Source: Eudorina sp. 2006-703-Eu-15 (taxonomy: Eukaryota > Chlorophyta > Chlorophyceae > Chlamydomonadales > Volvocaceae). Taken from it: a stretch of DNA of 64,000 nucleotides. This document shows positions 33,999 to 45,638 of the stretch, piece after piece. Position numbers and translations under genes: made by a program. The stretch covers positions 273,041 to 337,040 of the forward strand of contig BDSI01000134.1 in assembly GCA_003117195.1 (NCBI GenBank). Reading direction: 5' to 3'. The notes beneath the pieces are model-generated. The model was given only the letters and a program-made list of their open reading frames with translations, was not told where the DNA came from and did not search any database. Each line of letters begins with the position of its first letter. Positions within the stretch are counted from its first letter, which is position 1.

Positions 33999-36900
33999 CT
34001 ACTGTATGGGCCCCCCTGCTGGACCTGCCACCTCCGCCGCCTCCGCCTCCGCCGCCTCCGCCAGGTCCGCCGCTGGTGTCCACGGGTACGGGGCTGGTCT
34101 GCCCCCGGCGTCGGCGTCGACCCCCGCGGCCGCTAGCAGGTGCCTGAGGTGGCGGGTCTGTCGGGAGGGCAGTCGCAGGGCGGCGAACTGCTCCGCCACC
34201 ACCACCGCCACAAGCCAGCCCCGCTCCTGGGGGACGGCGGCAGTTGGGAAGACCGGAGAACACGGGATGTAGGACATGAGTGGACATGTTCAGTTTGCGG
34301 TGACATGAGGGCGGCAATGTGCGGTGACATGAGGGCGGCAATGTGCGGTGACATGAGGGCGGCAATGTGCGGTCACATGAGGGCGGCAATGTGCGGTCAC
34401 ATGAGGGCGGCAATGTGCGGTCACATGAGGGCGGCAATGTGCGGTGACATGAGGGCGGCAATGTGCGGTGACATGAGGGCGGCAATGTGCGGTGACATGA
34501 GGGCGGCAATGTGCGGTCACATGAGGGCGGCAATGTGCGGTGACATGAGGGCGGCAATGTGCGGTGACATGAGGGCGGCAATGTGCGGTGACATGAGGGC
34601 GGCAATGTGCGGTCACATGAGGGCGGCAATGTGCGGTCACATGAGGGCGGCAATGTGCGGTGACATGAGGGCGGCAATGTGCGGTCACATGAGGGCGGCA
34701 ATGTGCGGTGACATGAGGGCGGCAATGTGCGGTCACATGAGGGCGGCAATGTGCGGTCACATGAGGGCGGCAATGTGCGGTGACATGAGGGCGGCAATGT
34801 GCGGTCACATGAGGGCGGCAATGTGCGGTCACATGAGGGCGAGGGGAACGGAGGCGGGGGAAGGCGGGGGCGTTGGGGGCCAGGGGATGGTGGAAGATGG
34901 TGGCACGTGGCCCGTCGCCGCCCGAGGGGCAATCGGCCCGGGTCCTCTGCCGGGGTCCCGTCCCCTCACCTTGAGCAGCTGCACCGTGGTGAACAGCGGC
35001 CCCAGCGGCTGCCCCACCTCATTCACCGCGAAGTCGGACCGCTCCGCCAACAGCAGCACCGCGGGCCGCGGGGCCGCGTCCGGCAGCTCCAGGGAGGACG
35101 GCAGCGCCAGCGGGAAGGAGCCGTGGGTGCGCAGCAGCCGGGGGCTGTAGCCCAACTGGCGGGCGGCCGCTGCTACAGCCGCCTGCTGGGGGTGCCGCCG
35201 CCGCAGCGCGTGTTGCCACGTGGACAACAGCTGGGAGGTCAGGCGCGAACTGCCGCCGCCGCCGCCGCCGCCACCGTCGTCGTTGTCGCCGCTTTCATCG
35301 CCGACGGCGAGCCCCGCGGCAGCGGCGGTGGAAGCCATGTCCGTGTCCATGTCGGGGGCAGCAGCGGCTGGTTCGCTTCCTTCTCCATCTCCATTCTCAC
35401 GCGCATGTGGCCTACCATCCTCCGAAACCCTGAGAGGATCTGGATCTGGAGCTGGAGCTGGATCTGCAGTCGGAGGTGGGAAGGCTGGGACAGCGGCGGT
35501 CGCCGCCGCCGCTGATGACGAAGACGCCGGGTGGCCCCCCGACGGCCCCGCGGCGGCTTCAGTCCCCGACGGCCCCGCGGCGGCTTCAGTCCCCGACGGC
35601 CCCGCGGCGGCTTCAGTCCCCGACGGCCCCGCGGCGGCTTCAGTCCCCGACGGCCCCGCGGCGGCTTCAGTCCCCGACGGCCGCTGCCCCGTCCCCGTCC
35701 CCCGCAGTCGGCTCTGCACCCGCAGCCTCACGGAGCGGTGCGGACTAGCCAGCAGCAGCGCCAGAGCCTCCGCCACGATCAGCGCCACGCCGGGCTCCAG
35801 GGGGGCGTCTGGCGGCGGCGCCGGAGTGACCCGTGGGTCAGTGGCGACCGCCACCGCTGCGGCCTCGGCTTCATCCGCTTCATCCGCCGCCTCCGCCGCC
35901 TCCAATCGGTCCAGGAGGAGCTCCACCTCCGCCACAAATTTGCGGCGGTCCTGGGCCGCCAGCACCAGCTGCTGTACGGCAAGGCTCCAGAGCAGTACGG
36001 CAGCCTGGTGGCGGCTGAGGGCGGGCGCCAGGGAGGCGAGGTGGGGGGCGGCGGGTCCCCTCCAGGTGAGGCACACACCCGCGGTGAGGTGCGCCACCGC
36101 CCAATTGGCCTGAGGGGGGTTGGGGTGGGGTGGGGTGGGGTCGAGTGCACGGTGTCCTTCTGTGAATTCGCGCAGCTGCTCTTCCCCCTGCCTGAAGCCA
36201 TCCTGCGCCTACGGTAGAAGGTCGCTGCCGGGGGGCGCTCGCCCAGGCCCCGTCGGCCCCCAGCGACCCGTCCCGCCCACCCGGCAGCAGCACGTCACGC
36301 GCGCGGCAACCCACGTCACCGCCCCCTCTCCGGCCCGAGACCTGACCCCCTCTCTGCCCACCGGCCCACCGACCCACGGACCTGCGTGAAGCTGGCGGGC
36401 GGCAGCGCCCCCGCCGCCTCTGTCAGCGCCCCGCTCAGAGCCTCCACCGCGTCCCGCCGGTAGTGCCCCGCCACCGCACACGCCCACAGCACCATCGCCA
36501 CCCGCCCGGGGCCCAGCCGGGACGCCTTGCGGACAGCGTACGACAACAGGGTGTCGTACAGTACGACATTGTAGCAGTCGGCGGCGGCGAAGGCCCACAG
36601 GATCAGCGCCGCCCACGGCGCCGTCACCATACCCGCCTCCCGGGTCGGTCCCGCGTCCGCGCCGCCGCCGCCGCCGCCAAAGCCGCCTCCGCCGCCCGGG
36701 CCCCGCTGCCGCCTGCCGCTGACTGCACCCACATCCCCAACCCCAGCCCCAGCGCCCCGCCCCGTGCGCTCCGATCGAGCCCTGGTCTGGGTCTCCACAG
36801 CCGTGCTGTAGCGGGGGAGGCCGTCTTTATCCAGTGCGGCCTCGGCCTCCTCTACCTTCTCCGCCTCCTCCCGCCCGACCGACACGGTCGCGTTCGTTGG

Positions 36901-39534
36901 CCCCAGCGGCGGGGCGGCGGCGGCGGTCGGCGGCGGGAAGCGCCGCATCACCTCCGCCGCCGCCAGCTGCATCAGCTGCGGGGAGGTCTGCCCCGACGAC
37001 ACCAGCGCCCACAGCGTCATGGCCAGACCGTTGCGGGCCAACCGACTTAGCAGGCCGCCAACCGACCCGTGGGTCCGTACCCCGACACTGGCCCGCGCGG
37101 CGGCGGCGCCGGTGCCGGCGGAGGCGCCGTGCCCGAATCCCCCTGCGTAGGTCCCCTGCTTGCCCGCCAGCAGCTCCGCCGCCAGCCCCAGGACCGATGG
37201 GTCGGTACGGCCGAGTCGTGCGAAGGCGCAGCACACCAGCGGCAGCTGCCGAGGGCTCAGCCGCGGCAACAACCGGTGCGACGCCGCCGCGAAGGCGTCC
37301 AGCACATGGCCCACCGTGGCCTCCCACGCCTCACCCTGCGCACCCGCTTCCTCTTCCACCGCGCCCAGTTCCGGCCCCTCAGCCGCCCACTCGGCTTCCG
37401 CGCCGGCGGGAGGGTCCTGCTGCCCCATGGGTCCGTCGACGCGTGTGGCGGGACTCCGCGGCCACGTCCGCTGGCGGCCAAGGCACCACAGCACCATCAC
37501 CGCCGCGTCCAGCTCCCCCGGGGACAGCTCCTCCGGGCCGACCAAGTCTGCGGCCGCTGCGGTGTCCCGTTGCGCAGAGGCACCGACCCTTGGGTCAGTG
37601 CCGGCCGCCGGGACGCGCCTGGACGTCATGACCGCGCCGCGACCGCCCTCCGTTTTACTACGGTTGGTGGTGCTGCTACTGCTGCCACTGCTACTGCTGC
37701 TACTGCCGCCAACGAGAGCGGCGCCGTTGGAGGCGGCGCGTTGAAGCACCTGTTCGAGCCGCTCGCATGCCAGCTGTATCAGCTCGGCTCGCTGGATGCC
37801 CAGCTGCTGCAGCCCCCACGCCGCCGCCGCCAGGTGGCTCAACGCCGCGGAGCGGCGGGCGGCCCACAGCGCGTCCGCCGCCGCCTCGACGGCCCGCCGC
37901 TCGGGGCCGTCAGTGCGGCCGCACCTCAGCTTCCCAAGCGCCCAGATCAGGCTGGAGGCGCCCAACACCGCGCTGGCGCCGCCGTCCCCGCCGTCGTCGC
38001 CGCCACCTCCTCCCGCCTTGCCGCCGTCGCCGCTTCTCCTCCCCCCGGGCTCCCAGATCCAGTTCCCGCCAAAATTGAGCGCCGCCGCATCTTCGCCATG
38101 ACCCACATCATCTCCGCCTCCTGTTGGATCGTCGACGCCATTCGGATGTCCGCTCTCACTGACCCGTGGGTCGGAGCCCCGAAGCCCCAGCAGCGCCCGT
38201 ACCGCGGGTCCGTGGCGGTACTCGAACGTCGCAAAGGCCCACAGCAGCCGCTGCCGGCACAGCGGACTCCAAGCCTCCGCACCTGCCCCGTCCGCGGCAC
38301 CTGACCCATGGGTCGTCTGGCCCCGCCCGGGCTGCTCCTGCGCCCCGCCATCTGCACTGCCGCTGCCCCGCCATCCGCTGCTGCTGTCCCTGCTGCTGCT
38401 GCTGCTGCTGCTGTCAACATCCCTGCTGCCGATATCACCACAGCACCGATCGGCCACCGCCCGCAGCAGGGCCGGGCAGCGGAACCTCCGCTGCGCCAGG
38501 CTGGCCGTGAACAGCGCGATGTCGGTCGGGCTGGCGGCCGGCAGCTGCGCCTGGAAGGCGGCGGCAGCTGCGGGCAGGAAGGCGGTGTGCGGCGCCTGCA
38601 GCCGGGTGCAGGCCCACACCGCCATGGCCAGACCCTGGGGGGGCATCTCCGCCGCCTGGTCCGATGCGGCCGCCAGCAGCCCCGGCAGCAGCCCCGGCGG
38701 CAATCCCCCCGCAACCCGCGGCGGGATCGCCGCCGCCGCCGCCGGCGGGGGCCCCCCGCGGGCGGGGCCGCGGCAGGGGCAGGGGCTCTGCTGCTGCTGC
38801 TGGTCCAGGCGCGCCAGTGCCCAGAGCACGGTGGCGGTGTCCTGGGGTCGGAAGCAGGGCAAGGCCTCGCAGCAGCTCTCCAGCAGCAGCTGCAGCAGGG
38901 GCTCAGGGCCCCGGATGCGCCAGGTGGCTAGGGCCCAGAGGATGTTGGAGAGGGCCTGGGGAGAGGCGTCACGGAGGAGGGGGGTGCGGGAGGAGGAGGC
39001 GGGGGAGGGGTCCTGGGTCGTCGCCGCTAGGAGGAGGGCGTCCAGGAGCGCGGTCGGGGCGGGCCGGCCGAGCTTGGCCAGGGCCCAAAGCACGGTTGCG
39101 ATTTCGCGGGCGGTGGCGCGGGTCAGGATGTGGTCGGTGGTGAGGAGCGCGGTGAGGGCGTCCAGGAGGCGCGCGGCGGAGGCGCTGCGGGCGCCGGGGA
39201 GATTGACGGCCATGGACATGGCCGCCGAGATGTGGATGTGGTTGAGGGCATCCCAGTGCGATGCGCAGTTGTTTGAGAGCTCTTGGAGGTGCTGGGAGCG
39301 CCTGATGAGGGCAGTAAGCTGTTGGGCCTCCGGCTGCCATTTCGATGTCGTCGACCCAGCTTTGCCGCGGTGGTTACTGTCATGGGCTGCAAGGAAGATG
39401 GCCTTACATTGAATTCTATTTACATAACTATGCGACTTATTGATACAGAGCCGCCGGTAGTCGCGACAGTCCGAAAACGGCCGTGGTGCAAGATGCTGGC
39501 AGCGCTTTGCCAGCATGAAATGAATTGCTTGCAT
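33999..39534 (-). CDS. OPR-repeat protein with C-terminal RAP domain (organelle RNA-binding factor)
   Basis: Exons 36382-39534, 34970-36109 and 33999-34226, all phase 0, giving about 1,506 residues. The ATG at 39534 is followed by a basic, hydroxylated leader (MQAIHFMLAKRCQHLAPRPF) that looks like an organelle transit peptide. At least a dozen helical repeats carry the octotricopeptide signature around LWALA: ATVLWALAKLGRP, SNILWALATWRI, ATVLWALARLDQ, SSLIWALGKL, AMTLWALVSSG, MVLWACAVAG, VLLWSLAV. The end matches a RAP domain: FAVNEVGQPLGPLF on exon 2, then ERGWLVAVVVAEQFAAL and RHLRHLL on exon 3. Green-algal OPR proteins bind specific chloroplast or mitochondrial transcripts for stability, splicing or translation. 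The target here is unknown. Gly/Ser-rich spacers separate repeat groups, and a 27-bp coding minisatellite lengthens exon 2. Confidence 0.85.
34295..34842. repeat. 24-bp tandem repeat, about 23 copies of two alternating variants
   Basis: The unit ATGTGCGGTSACATGAGGGCGGCA differs only at one G/C position. It lies in the second intron of the OPR/RAP gene (34227-34969). No unique spacers separate the copies, so it is not a CRISPR array. Confidence 0.95.
35544..35680 (-). repeat. 27-bp coding minisatellite, five copies
   Basis: Five identical 27-bp units inside exon 2 of the OPR/RAP gene, encoding GTEAAAGPS repeated in tandem in a spacer before the RAP domain. Confidence 0.93.
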
Positions 39535-39919
39535 TCCACGCAAATTGGCAGTCCTGCATTTTCGGGGGTGGGCACGCCCAGTCACGGACCCCCAACTTGC
39601 ATCCTAGTTCGGCATTGCAACAACGCAAACAACAAACTGCCTGCAGTCTGCAATATATCCGCACGTGCAAGTCCTAATCTCTGCAAAGCTGATAATCCTG
39701 CCTAGACCTTCAGGAAATCAAAAGGCATCCGAACACCGAGGCCGCGCGCAGATTCCGTTTTCCGTTTGAAGGTGCAACCAACCACTGCAACGATCACCAC
39801 TGCCAGACGACGGTCACAGCGCCGCTATTTCAGCCTCAGTGCGCCAGTGGCCCACGTTCCATTTGTTACTCCACATCTCTCATCGCCCACATTCTTGAGA
39901 CTAATCCATAATCCATGTC

Positions 39920-42900
39920 TCACTCCACAATGCCCTCCAGCGCCCGCGCCGCACGCCCCTGCCCCTCGCTCCCCTTCTTTCGAAACCGAGTCACCGCCTT
40001 GAGCTTGGTCGCCGCCCTCTCCCACAGCAACTTGGCCGCGCTCTTGTTGCCCTCCTCCTCATCCTCCCTTTCCGCGCCGCCGCCACCGCCACTGCCACCC
40101 GCACTGCCGACACTCCCGCCTCCGCTTGCGCTGCCACGCCGGCTCCCGGCCCCACCCCAACTGCTGCTCCGCACGACAGGCGTCGGCGGCGACCCGCCCG
40201 ATGCCGCCGCCGCCGCCCCCGCCTGCTGCTGATGGAGCTGCTGCTGCTGCCCCGCAGCTCCCAGCGGCCGCAGTTTGTTGTGTTTGAGCAGGAAGAGCTG
40301 GTAGGCCGGGTTGAAGTGGGTGAAGCAGTGGGTGCACACGCAGCGACTGATGTGGTCGCAGGAGCCCGTGGGGCCGTGCGGGCTGCGGGGGGAGCGGAGG
40401 GGGGATACTAGGGTTTGGATAGGGAGGGGGGGTGGGTGGAGGATACGGCGGGGCGATACGGATACGGATACGGAGGGGACCAGGGGGTTGGTGTGGGATG
40501 TGGGATGTCGGATGTGAGTGTGTGTGTGTGTGGGGGGGGGGGTGTTGGGCCTCCCGCCGGGGCCGCCGGACCGTATGTACCATATGTACCATATGTACCG
40601 TATGTACCGTATCTACATTATGTACCGTATGTTGAAGAGCTCCTGGCCCGACCCGAGCCGCCCGCCCCCAGCCGCCCGCCCCCAGCCGCCCGGAGGCTGC
40701 GACCGCCCTTCGCCTACGGCGGTACTTTGGACGGCGGGTGCTGCTGCGGACTCGCTCCCGCCCCCGGCCGCCTCAGTGCTGTGCCGCGGCTCGGACCGCA
40801 TACCCTACCTAAGAGCCTACCCCCCGTCATCGTCGCCGTCACCACCCCATCGGTCGGTCGTCGCAGCCCTCGGTGCTCCCGGGCGGGTCCGCCGCCTACA
40901 AACCGGTTATCGACTGCCCGCGTTGCTCCTCCCCGCGCTGGCGGCTCAGCTCGCCAGTACCGACCCTACCCGACGATGCCACCGGCCCTCCACTCCCCTG
41001 TCAATCAAGACAGCGACAGCGACACCGCGGAACGCCACGCCCCTTCCCCCCTTCCCCCTCTGGCAGCAGCGCAGTTTGAAGTGTCCACTAGCAGTTTCCT
41101 ATTCCCCATCCCCCAACCCCCCACACGGTACCGGTATGTCCACCAATGTCCTATCCCCCCCATCAGGCCCACCATCAGGCCCACCTGTCCCCCATCAGGC
41201 CCACCTGTACGCCGTGTGCTCCCCGCAAACGGTCCTCTGGCAGCGCCCGCAGTAGTGACGCTTCAAGTACTCCCCAAAGTGGCGCAGATCCAGCTTCCGG
41301 CCGCAGCCGGGGATGGCGCACATCTTGCCTCGCCCCCGCCCCGACACGCCGCCGCCGCCGCCCGCCAGCTCCACCGCCGTCCCCATCGCCATCAGATCCA
41401 GCTCCGACTCCGCCTCCCTCAACCCGCCTTGCCGGGATGCACCCCCGCCCGCGCCGAGGAACCCATGGGTCAGTGACGTGGGACTCGACGGGCCCGCCGC
41501 CGCCGCCGCCGCTCCCGGCCCCGAGGCGCATCGCGACATGGCCATGAGGCTGCCGAGCGCCAGGGAGGGCGCCGAGCCGGAGAGCTGGTGGGAGGTCAGG
41601 TGGTGTCGGGTTTCGGAGCGGAGGGGGACCCTCAGGGGGCTGCTGGGAGGGAGCTGGAGGTGGGAGGCCGGGTGATGGGTTTGACGTGGATGCTGTTGGT
41701 GGTGAGGAGGGGGCTGGCGGGAGGAGGCGAGGAAGGCGCTGCTGCCGGCGGCGGTGGCGGCGGCGGCGGGCCCGGACGCCTCGAAGTCGTCCAGGTCGCC
41801 TGTGCTGGTGCTCCGCTGCGGCGCGGCGCCCGACCGCATCCGCGGGCCGCTGGGGTACGGCACACCCGCGGCAAACACGTCGGGACCGCGGTTGCCGTAC
41901 ATGGCCGTCGCTGCCGCCGCCTGCTGCTGCTGCGGCGGCAGCGGCGGCCGTGGCGGCGGCAAGCCGCCGCGCGGCGGCGTTTGGGTCTCCGGCGGCGAGG
42001 CTGCCGGTCCGGGGTCCCCGGCGGTTGCGGTCGGCGACCCGGGGGCTGCCGGGGCCGGTCCCCCCCGACAGCTACTGTCCCGGTCAACCAGGCCGTCGCC
42101 GCCGCCGCCGCCGCCCCTGGCCTTACCCAGGGCCCCCACCGGACCCTCGGTCGGGGGCCGAAGCCGCCCCAAAATAAGGTGCAGCGGCCAACCGCCAGAT
42201 ACAGCCGCAGGCGCTGGCATGTCCCGGGGCGGCGTTGGCGGCGGCGGCGGCGGCAGCAGCAGCAGCCAGGACGGCGGCTGCCGCCCCACCGCCGCGTGCG
42301 CGCGCAGCAGCAGCCGCTGCGCCGCCGCCAGCAGCGCCTGCAGCAGCGGCAGCGGCAGCAGTCGAGGCAGCCAGGGCAGCGCCGCGAACAGCAGCGCCCG
42401 CCACCAGCGCGCAGACCGAGACTCGGCCGTCGCCGCCGCCGGTGCCAGTGCCGCCGCCGGTGCCGGCGATGCCGCGCTCTGCCCCTGCCAGAAGGACGAG
42501 GAACCGTCGCTGAGCCCGCCGTTCCGCCAGGTACCGCCGTCGCCGCCGGCGGCGGCGCTCCGCTGACCGGCGGCGGCGCCGCCAGCGGGCCGCGGGACGC
42601 TGCGCGGCGGCGGTGCGGCCCCCACGGGCGCCCCGGGCTCCTGCTGCCACCCGTCCTCGTCAGCACCCGCCGAGAGCGGGCCCGCCGCCGCTCCGAAAAT
42701 GTCCAGTCGACCTCCCGCAGCTGCCTGGCTGCCGCCGCCGCCGCCACCGGTCCCCGTACACAAGGCAGCGGCGGCGGCGGCCGCAGCGGCGGCGGCGGCG
42801 GACGCCTCCTCATGGGCGCCGCACCCCGGGACCCCGCGGCCCGACCCCACCATGTTGTAGCCCCAGCCCCAGCCCCAGCCTCCCTGCGTGGCGGCGGCGG

Positions 42901-45374
42901 CGGCGGCGGCGGCGGCGCTCCTGACCGCGCCTCCGCCTCCGCCTCCGTTATGCCCCGGAGAGACCGCCCGCGGCATCCCAGTCCGCCCGACCGCCGCCGC
43001 CGCCGCCGTCCCTCCATCCTCATCCTCCTCCTCCTCCTCCTCCGTCCGGTTGACCCCCTCACCGCCCCGCTGAACAACTGGGTACCCAGGCGGCGGCGGC
43101 GGCGCCGGCTCCAGCGGACACGTCACCATGCCGTACGGACTCCTGCCGTACAGGTTCCATGCCGCGACGCGGTACAGCACCTGCCCGCCCGACGCGTTGC
43201 CGCCGCCAGACTCCACTGCTGCCGCCGCCGCCGCCGCCGGATCTCCACCGAGGTGCTCGTCCAGATCCGTCACGGCGGCGGGCTGCGGGTCATCCAGCTC
43301 CGCCACCTGGCGCCACTGGCCGTCCGCCCCCGCCCGCTCCAGCACGTAGCGGTGCAGCGGGGGCACTCCAGGGCGGGCGGGAGGGAACCAGTGCACCCGG
43401 GCGCGTCGCCCGCCGCCGCCGCCGCCGCCGCCGGGGGAGGCGACGGCGGTGCAGGTGACGGCCTGGGGGTGCGGTGGCGTGGGGTGAGGTGGCGTTGGGT
43501 GGGGTGGCGTGGGGTGGGATGGGGTGAGGTGGGGTGGGGAGCTGCGCGGTGAGAGAATGGGCCTTGGGACAGGGCGGGCGGGGACATGGGCCGTTTGAAT
43601 GAGGGCCCTCGGGTGCGGGTCCCGGGCACGTCCCCAGTCGGCGCAGTCGGCGCCCTCCTCGGAGCCCTCGCGCCCGCCCTTCAATTCCCCCCTCACCTCC
43701 CCGCCTCCCCCCAGGTACAGTCCATTCTTCATCGGACCTTTGCTCTTGCAGCAGCAGCGCAGTTTGAACATGTCTACCAATTCCCAATACTCCCCTCCCC
43801 CTGCCCTCTCCCCCCTGCCCCCTGCCGCATCCCGGTCCCGGTCCTTCCCGGTCCGGTCCCGCGGATTGCCCACTCGCGGCCCATCCGCCCGGTATCGGGG
43901 CACTGACCCCCTGCCCGGGATTTAGACCCCCGCCGCCCCCTCCGGCCTCCTCCCCGGCCCCGCCCCTCGGTCCCTGGCCCTGGTGGCCCCTGGCCCCCGC
44001 CCCTGGCCCCCGCTCCCCCCCCCACCACCGCAATCGCGGCCCCACCTGCGGCTCCGACGGCGGCTGCCCCAGTCCCAGGATCTGTCGGCGGATGGCCCTC
44101 ACCAGTTTGATCCGGTGGAAGGGACTGGACACCTGTGCGGGGGGGCGGGGGGGACGGGGGTAAGGGGGGAGGGACGGGGCAGGCAGGGAGCGGAGGGCGT
44201 GGCGGCGACGTGGGTCGAGGGGGTACCCGTTTGGTGGCGGGGGGGGCCGGGGCCGGGTAAGGAACGGAGAGCGCGGGCAGCACCGGGCCTAGGTCTGTCT
44301 GTGGACAGCCTGAGGGGGGGAGGGGGGCCCCGGGGATGGAGATGTCGTAATGTCGTGTTGGCGGAGGCCGAGGCCGAGGCGACCTGTGGGACCAGGTGGG
44401 ATAGGGGGCTGAGCGGCTGACGAGGTGAGACCCTCAACCGCAACCCCGTCCCGCCGCCCTGCATGCAAGCCGAAACCAGGGGTAGCGCCCCACGCAGGCG
44501 GGCAGCGGTTCTGTGTTCCGCCCACCGGGGCCCCCCCCCAACACACCGCCAAGGGGGGTAAGCGGGCGGGCGGAGCTGCAGCGCACGGGCAGCGCAAGTG
44601 TGAATCGCGGATAGGGGATGCGAGAGGGGTAAATTGTTGCCGCCAAGGTGCTTGGATCAGGTTTGAATTGTGTGTGTTGGGTTGGGAGGGCAAGCAGCTA
44701 AGGCCGCACACTCCGCCGTGCAGGGCTCCCCAAGGCGGGCGGAGAGAGCTCTCACCTCCTCGTCTCCCCCGGCGGCATTTGATGGAAACTGTGTCAGGGT
44801 TCTGACATAAGGCCTCCGTGGGGCGTTGAAAGTGCACGAGAACGGAAAGCCCCTCGGACGGCGTTTCGTTACGGATAGGGATCAACCACCACCCAGCCCG
44901 ACTGACCCACCGACTCACCCCCAGTTCCTCCTCGAGGACCTTGCCGTTGCCCTGGACAAGCAACGGGAAGTCACATGGTATAACGGAATGTATACGAAAC
45001 GCATCCGCGTACTGGGGAAGCCCAACCCCGTGACGTATCCAGTCGTGGACTTTTACGCCATTGAGAATCGAATGCAGGTGAACATCGAGTTCGTCCACAG
45101 ACACAGTCAGCCCAGCATCGCCACCGTCGATGCTATGAAGGAACGAAGCAGCAGCGTCTTGGAGCTCTTGTGGCTCGTCGAACTCCTGACCGAATGCCCC
45201 TCCAATAAATTGAGATGCCTCATCAGCGTCAATTGCACCATCTTGATTGTTATCGAGCTCGGAGAAAAAAGACTCTAGACCAGGACTTGCAGAGCTTGTG
45301 CATTCTTTTCCGACCAGAAGAACCGTCACAAACAAGAGGATAGTTATGCATGGCTTTCGTAGTGTGCTGCGCAT
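39920..45374 (-). CDS. STIM-like EF-hand/SAM protein with FN3 and FYVE-like zinc finger
   Basis: Exons 44919-45374, 44046-44132, 41205-43462 and 39920-40382, phase-consistent, giving about 1,087 residues. A signal peptide (MRSTLRKPCITILLFVTVLL) is followed by a canonical EF-hand loop, DNNQDGAIDADE at residues 41-52. Next comes a second degenerate EF-like stretch near 81-98 and a SAM domain at about 109-181 (DWIRHGVGLPQYADAF, then EEELGVSSPFHRIKLVRAI across two introns). Residues about 182-292 read as a fibronectin type III fold (HRYVLERAGADGQW, VLYRVAAWNLYGRSPYG). A long Ala/Gly/Pro-rich region holds a hydrophobic stretch near residue 540 (RALLFAALPWLPRLLPLPLL) that could be membrane-embedded. 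Near residues 900-965 Cys pairs (CAIPGCGRK, RHYCGRCQRTVCGEHTAY, CVCTHCF) form a FYVE-type zinc finger. SP-EF-EF-SAM is the luminal order of STIM calcium sensors. STIM function is inference. Confidence 0.78.
40565..40634. repeat. 10-bp AT/GC mixed tandem repeat (GTACCATAT type)
   Basis: Six to seven degenerate 9-10-bp copies of GTACCRTATGTACC in the last intron of the EF/SAM gene; several are self-complementary. Confidence 0.7.
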
Positions 45375-45638
45375 AGTTCAAACGCGTGCAAGCATTCATA
45401 GAATTTCCTTTCTTATTCTGTTTTCCATAGTTTTGAACGACATGCACATCTTGATACCTGTGCAGCAATACTGGTTTGTACATTGGTGTTGACAGGTGGA
45501 GCTGTAGGAATTTCCAGAGACGAGCTGTACGAATAACCGAACGTCCGAACGCGTCCGAATCCCATAACCCATCATCGAACTCGATCTCTTATACGAACTT
45601 CTACAATCCATGTGCACTGTGGTTTGTCTCCTTGAAGC
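45375..45638. promoter_or_regulatory. Bidirectional intergenic promoter region
   Basis: Only 264 bp separate the divergent start codons of the EF/SAM gene (minus) and the J-domain gene (plus). Both promoters and both 5' UTRs must fit here. It is distinctly more AT-rich than the flanking exons. I see no certain TATA box. Confidence 0.55.

Noticed and set aside
34295..34842. Possible CRISPR array
   Set aside because: Units are contiguous with no unique spacers, and the context is a eukaryotic intron.
34140..35150. Plus-strand 336-codon frame with MCGDMRAA repeats
   Set aside because: It is the intronic 24-bp array plus antisense of OPR exon 2. Repeat length divisible by three keeps the frame open.
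41588..43552. 654-codon plus-strand frame rich in Arg
   Set aside because: Antisense shadow of the FN3/low-complexity exon of the EF/SAM gene. No domain or start context is seen, and the GC-rich codons leave antisense frames open.
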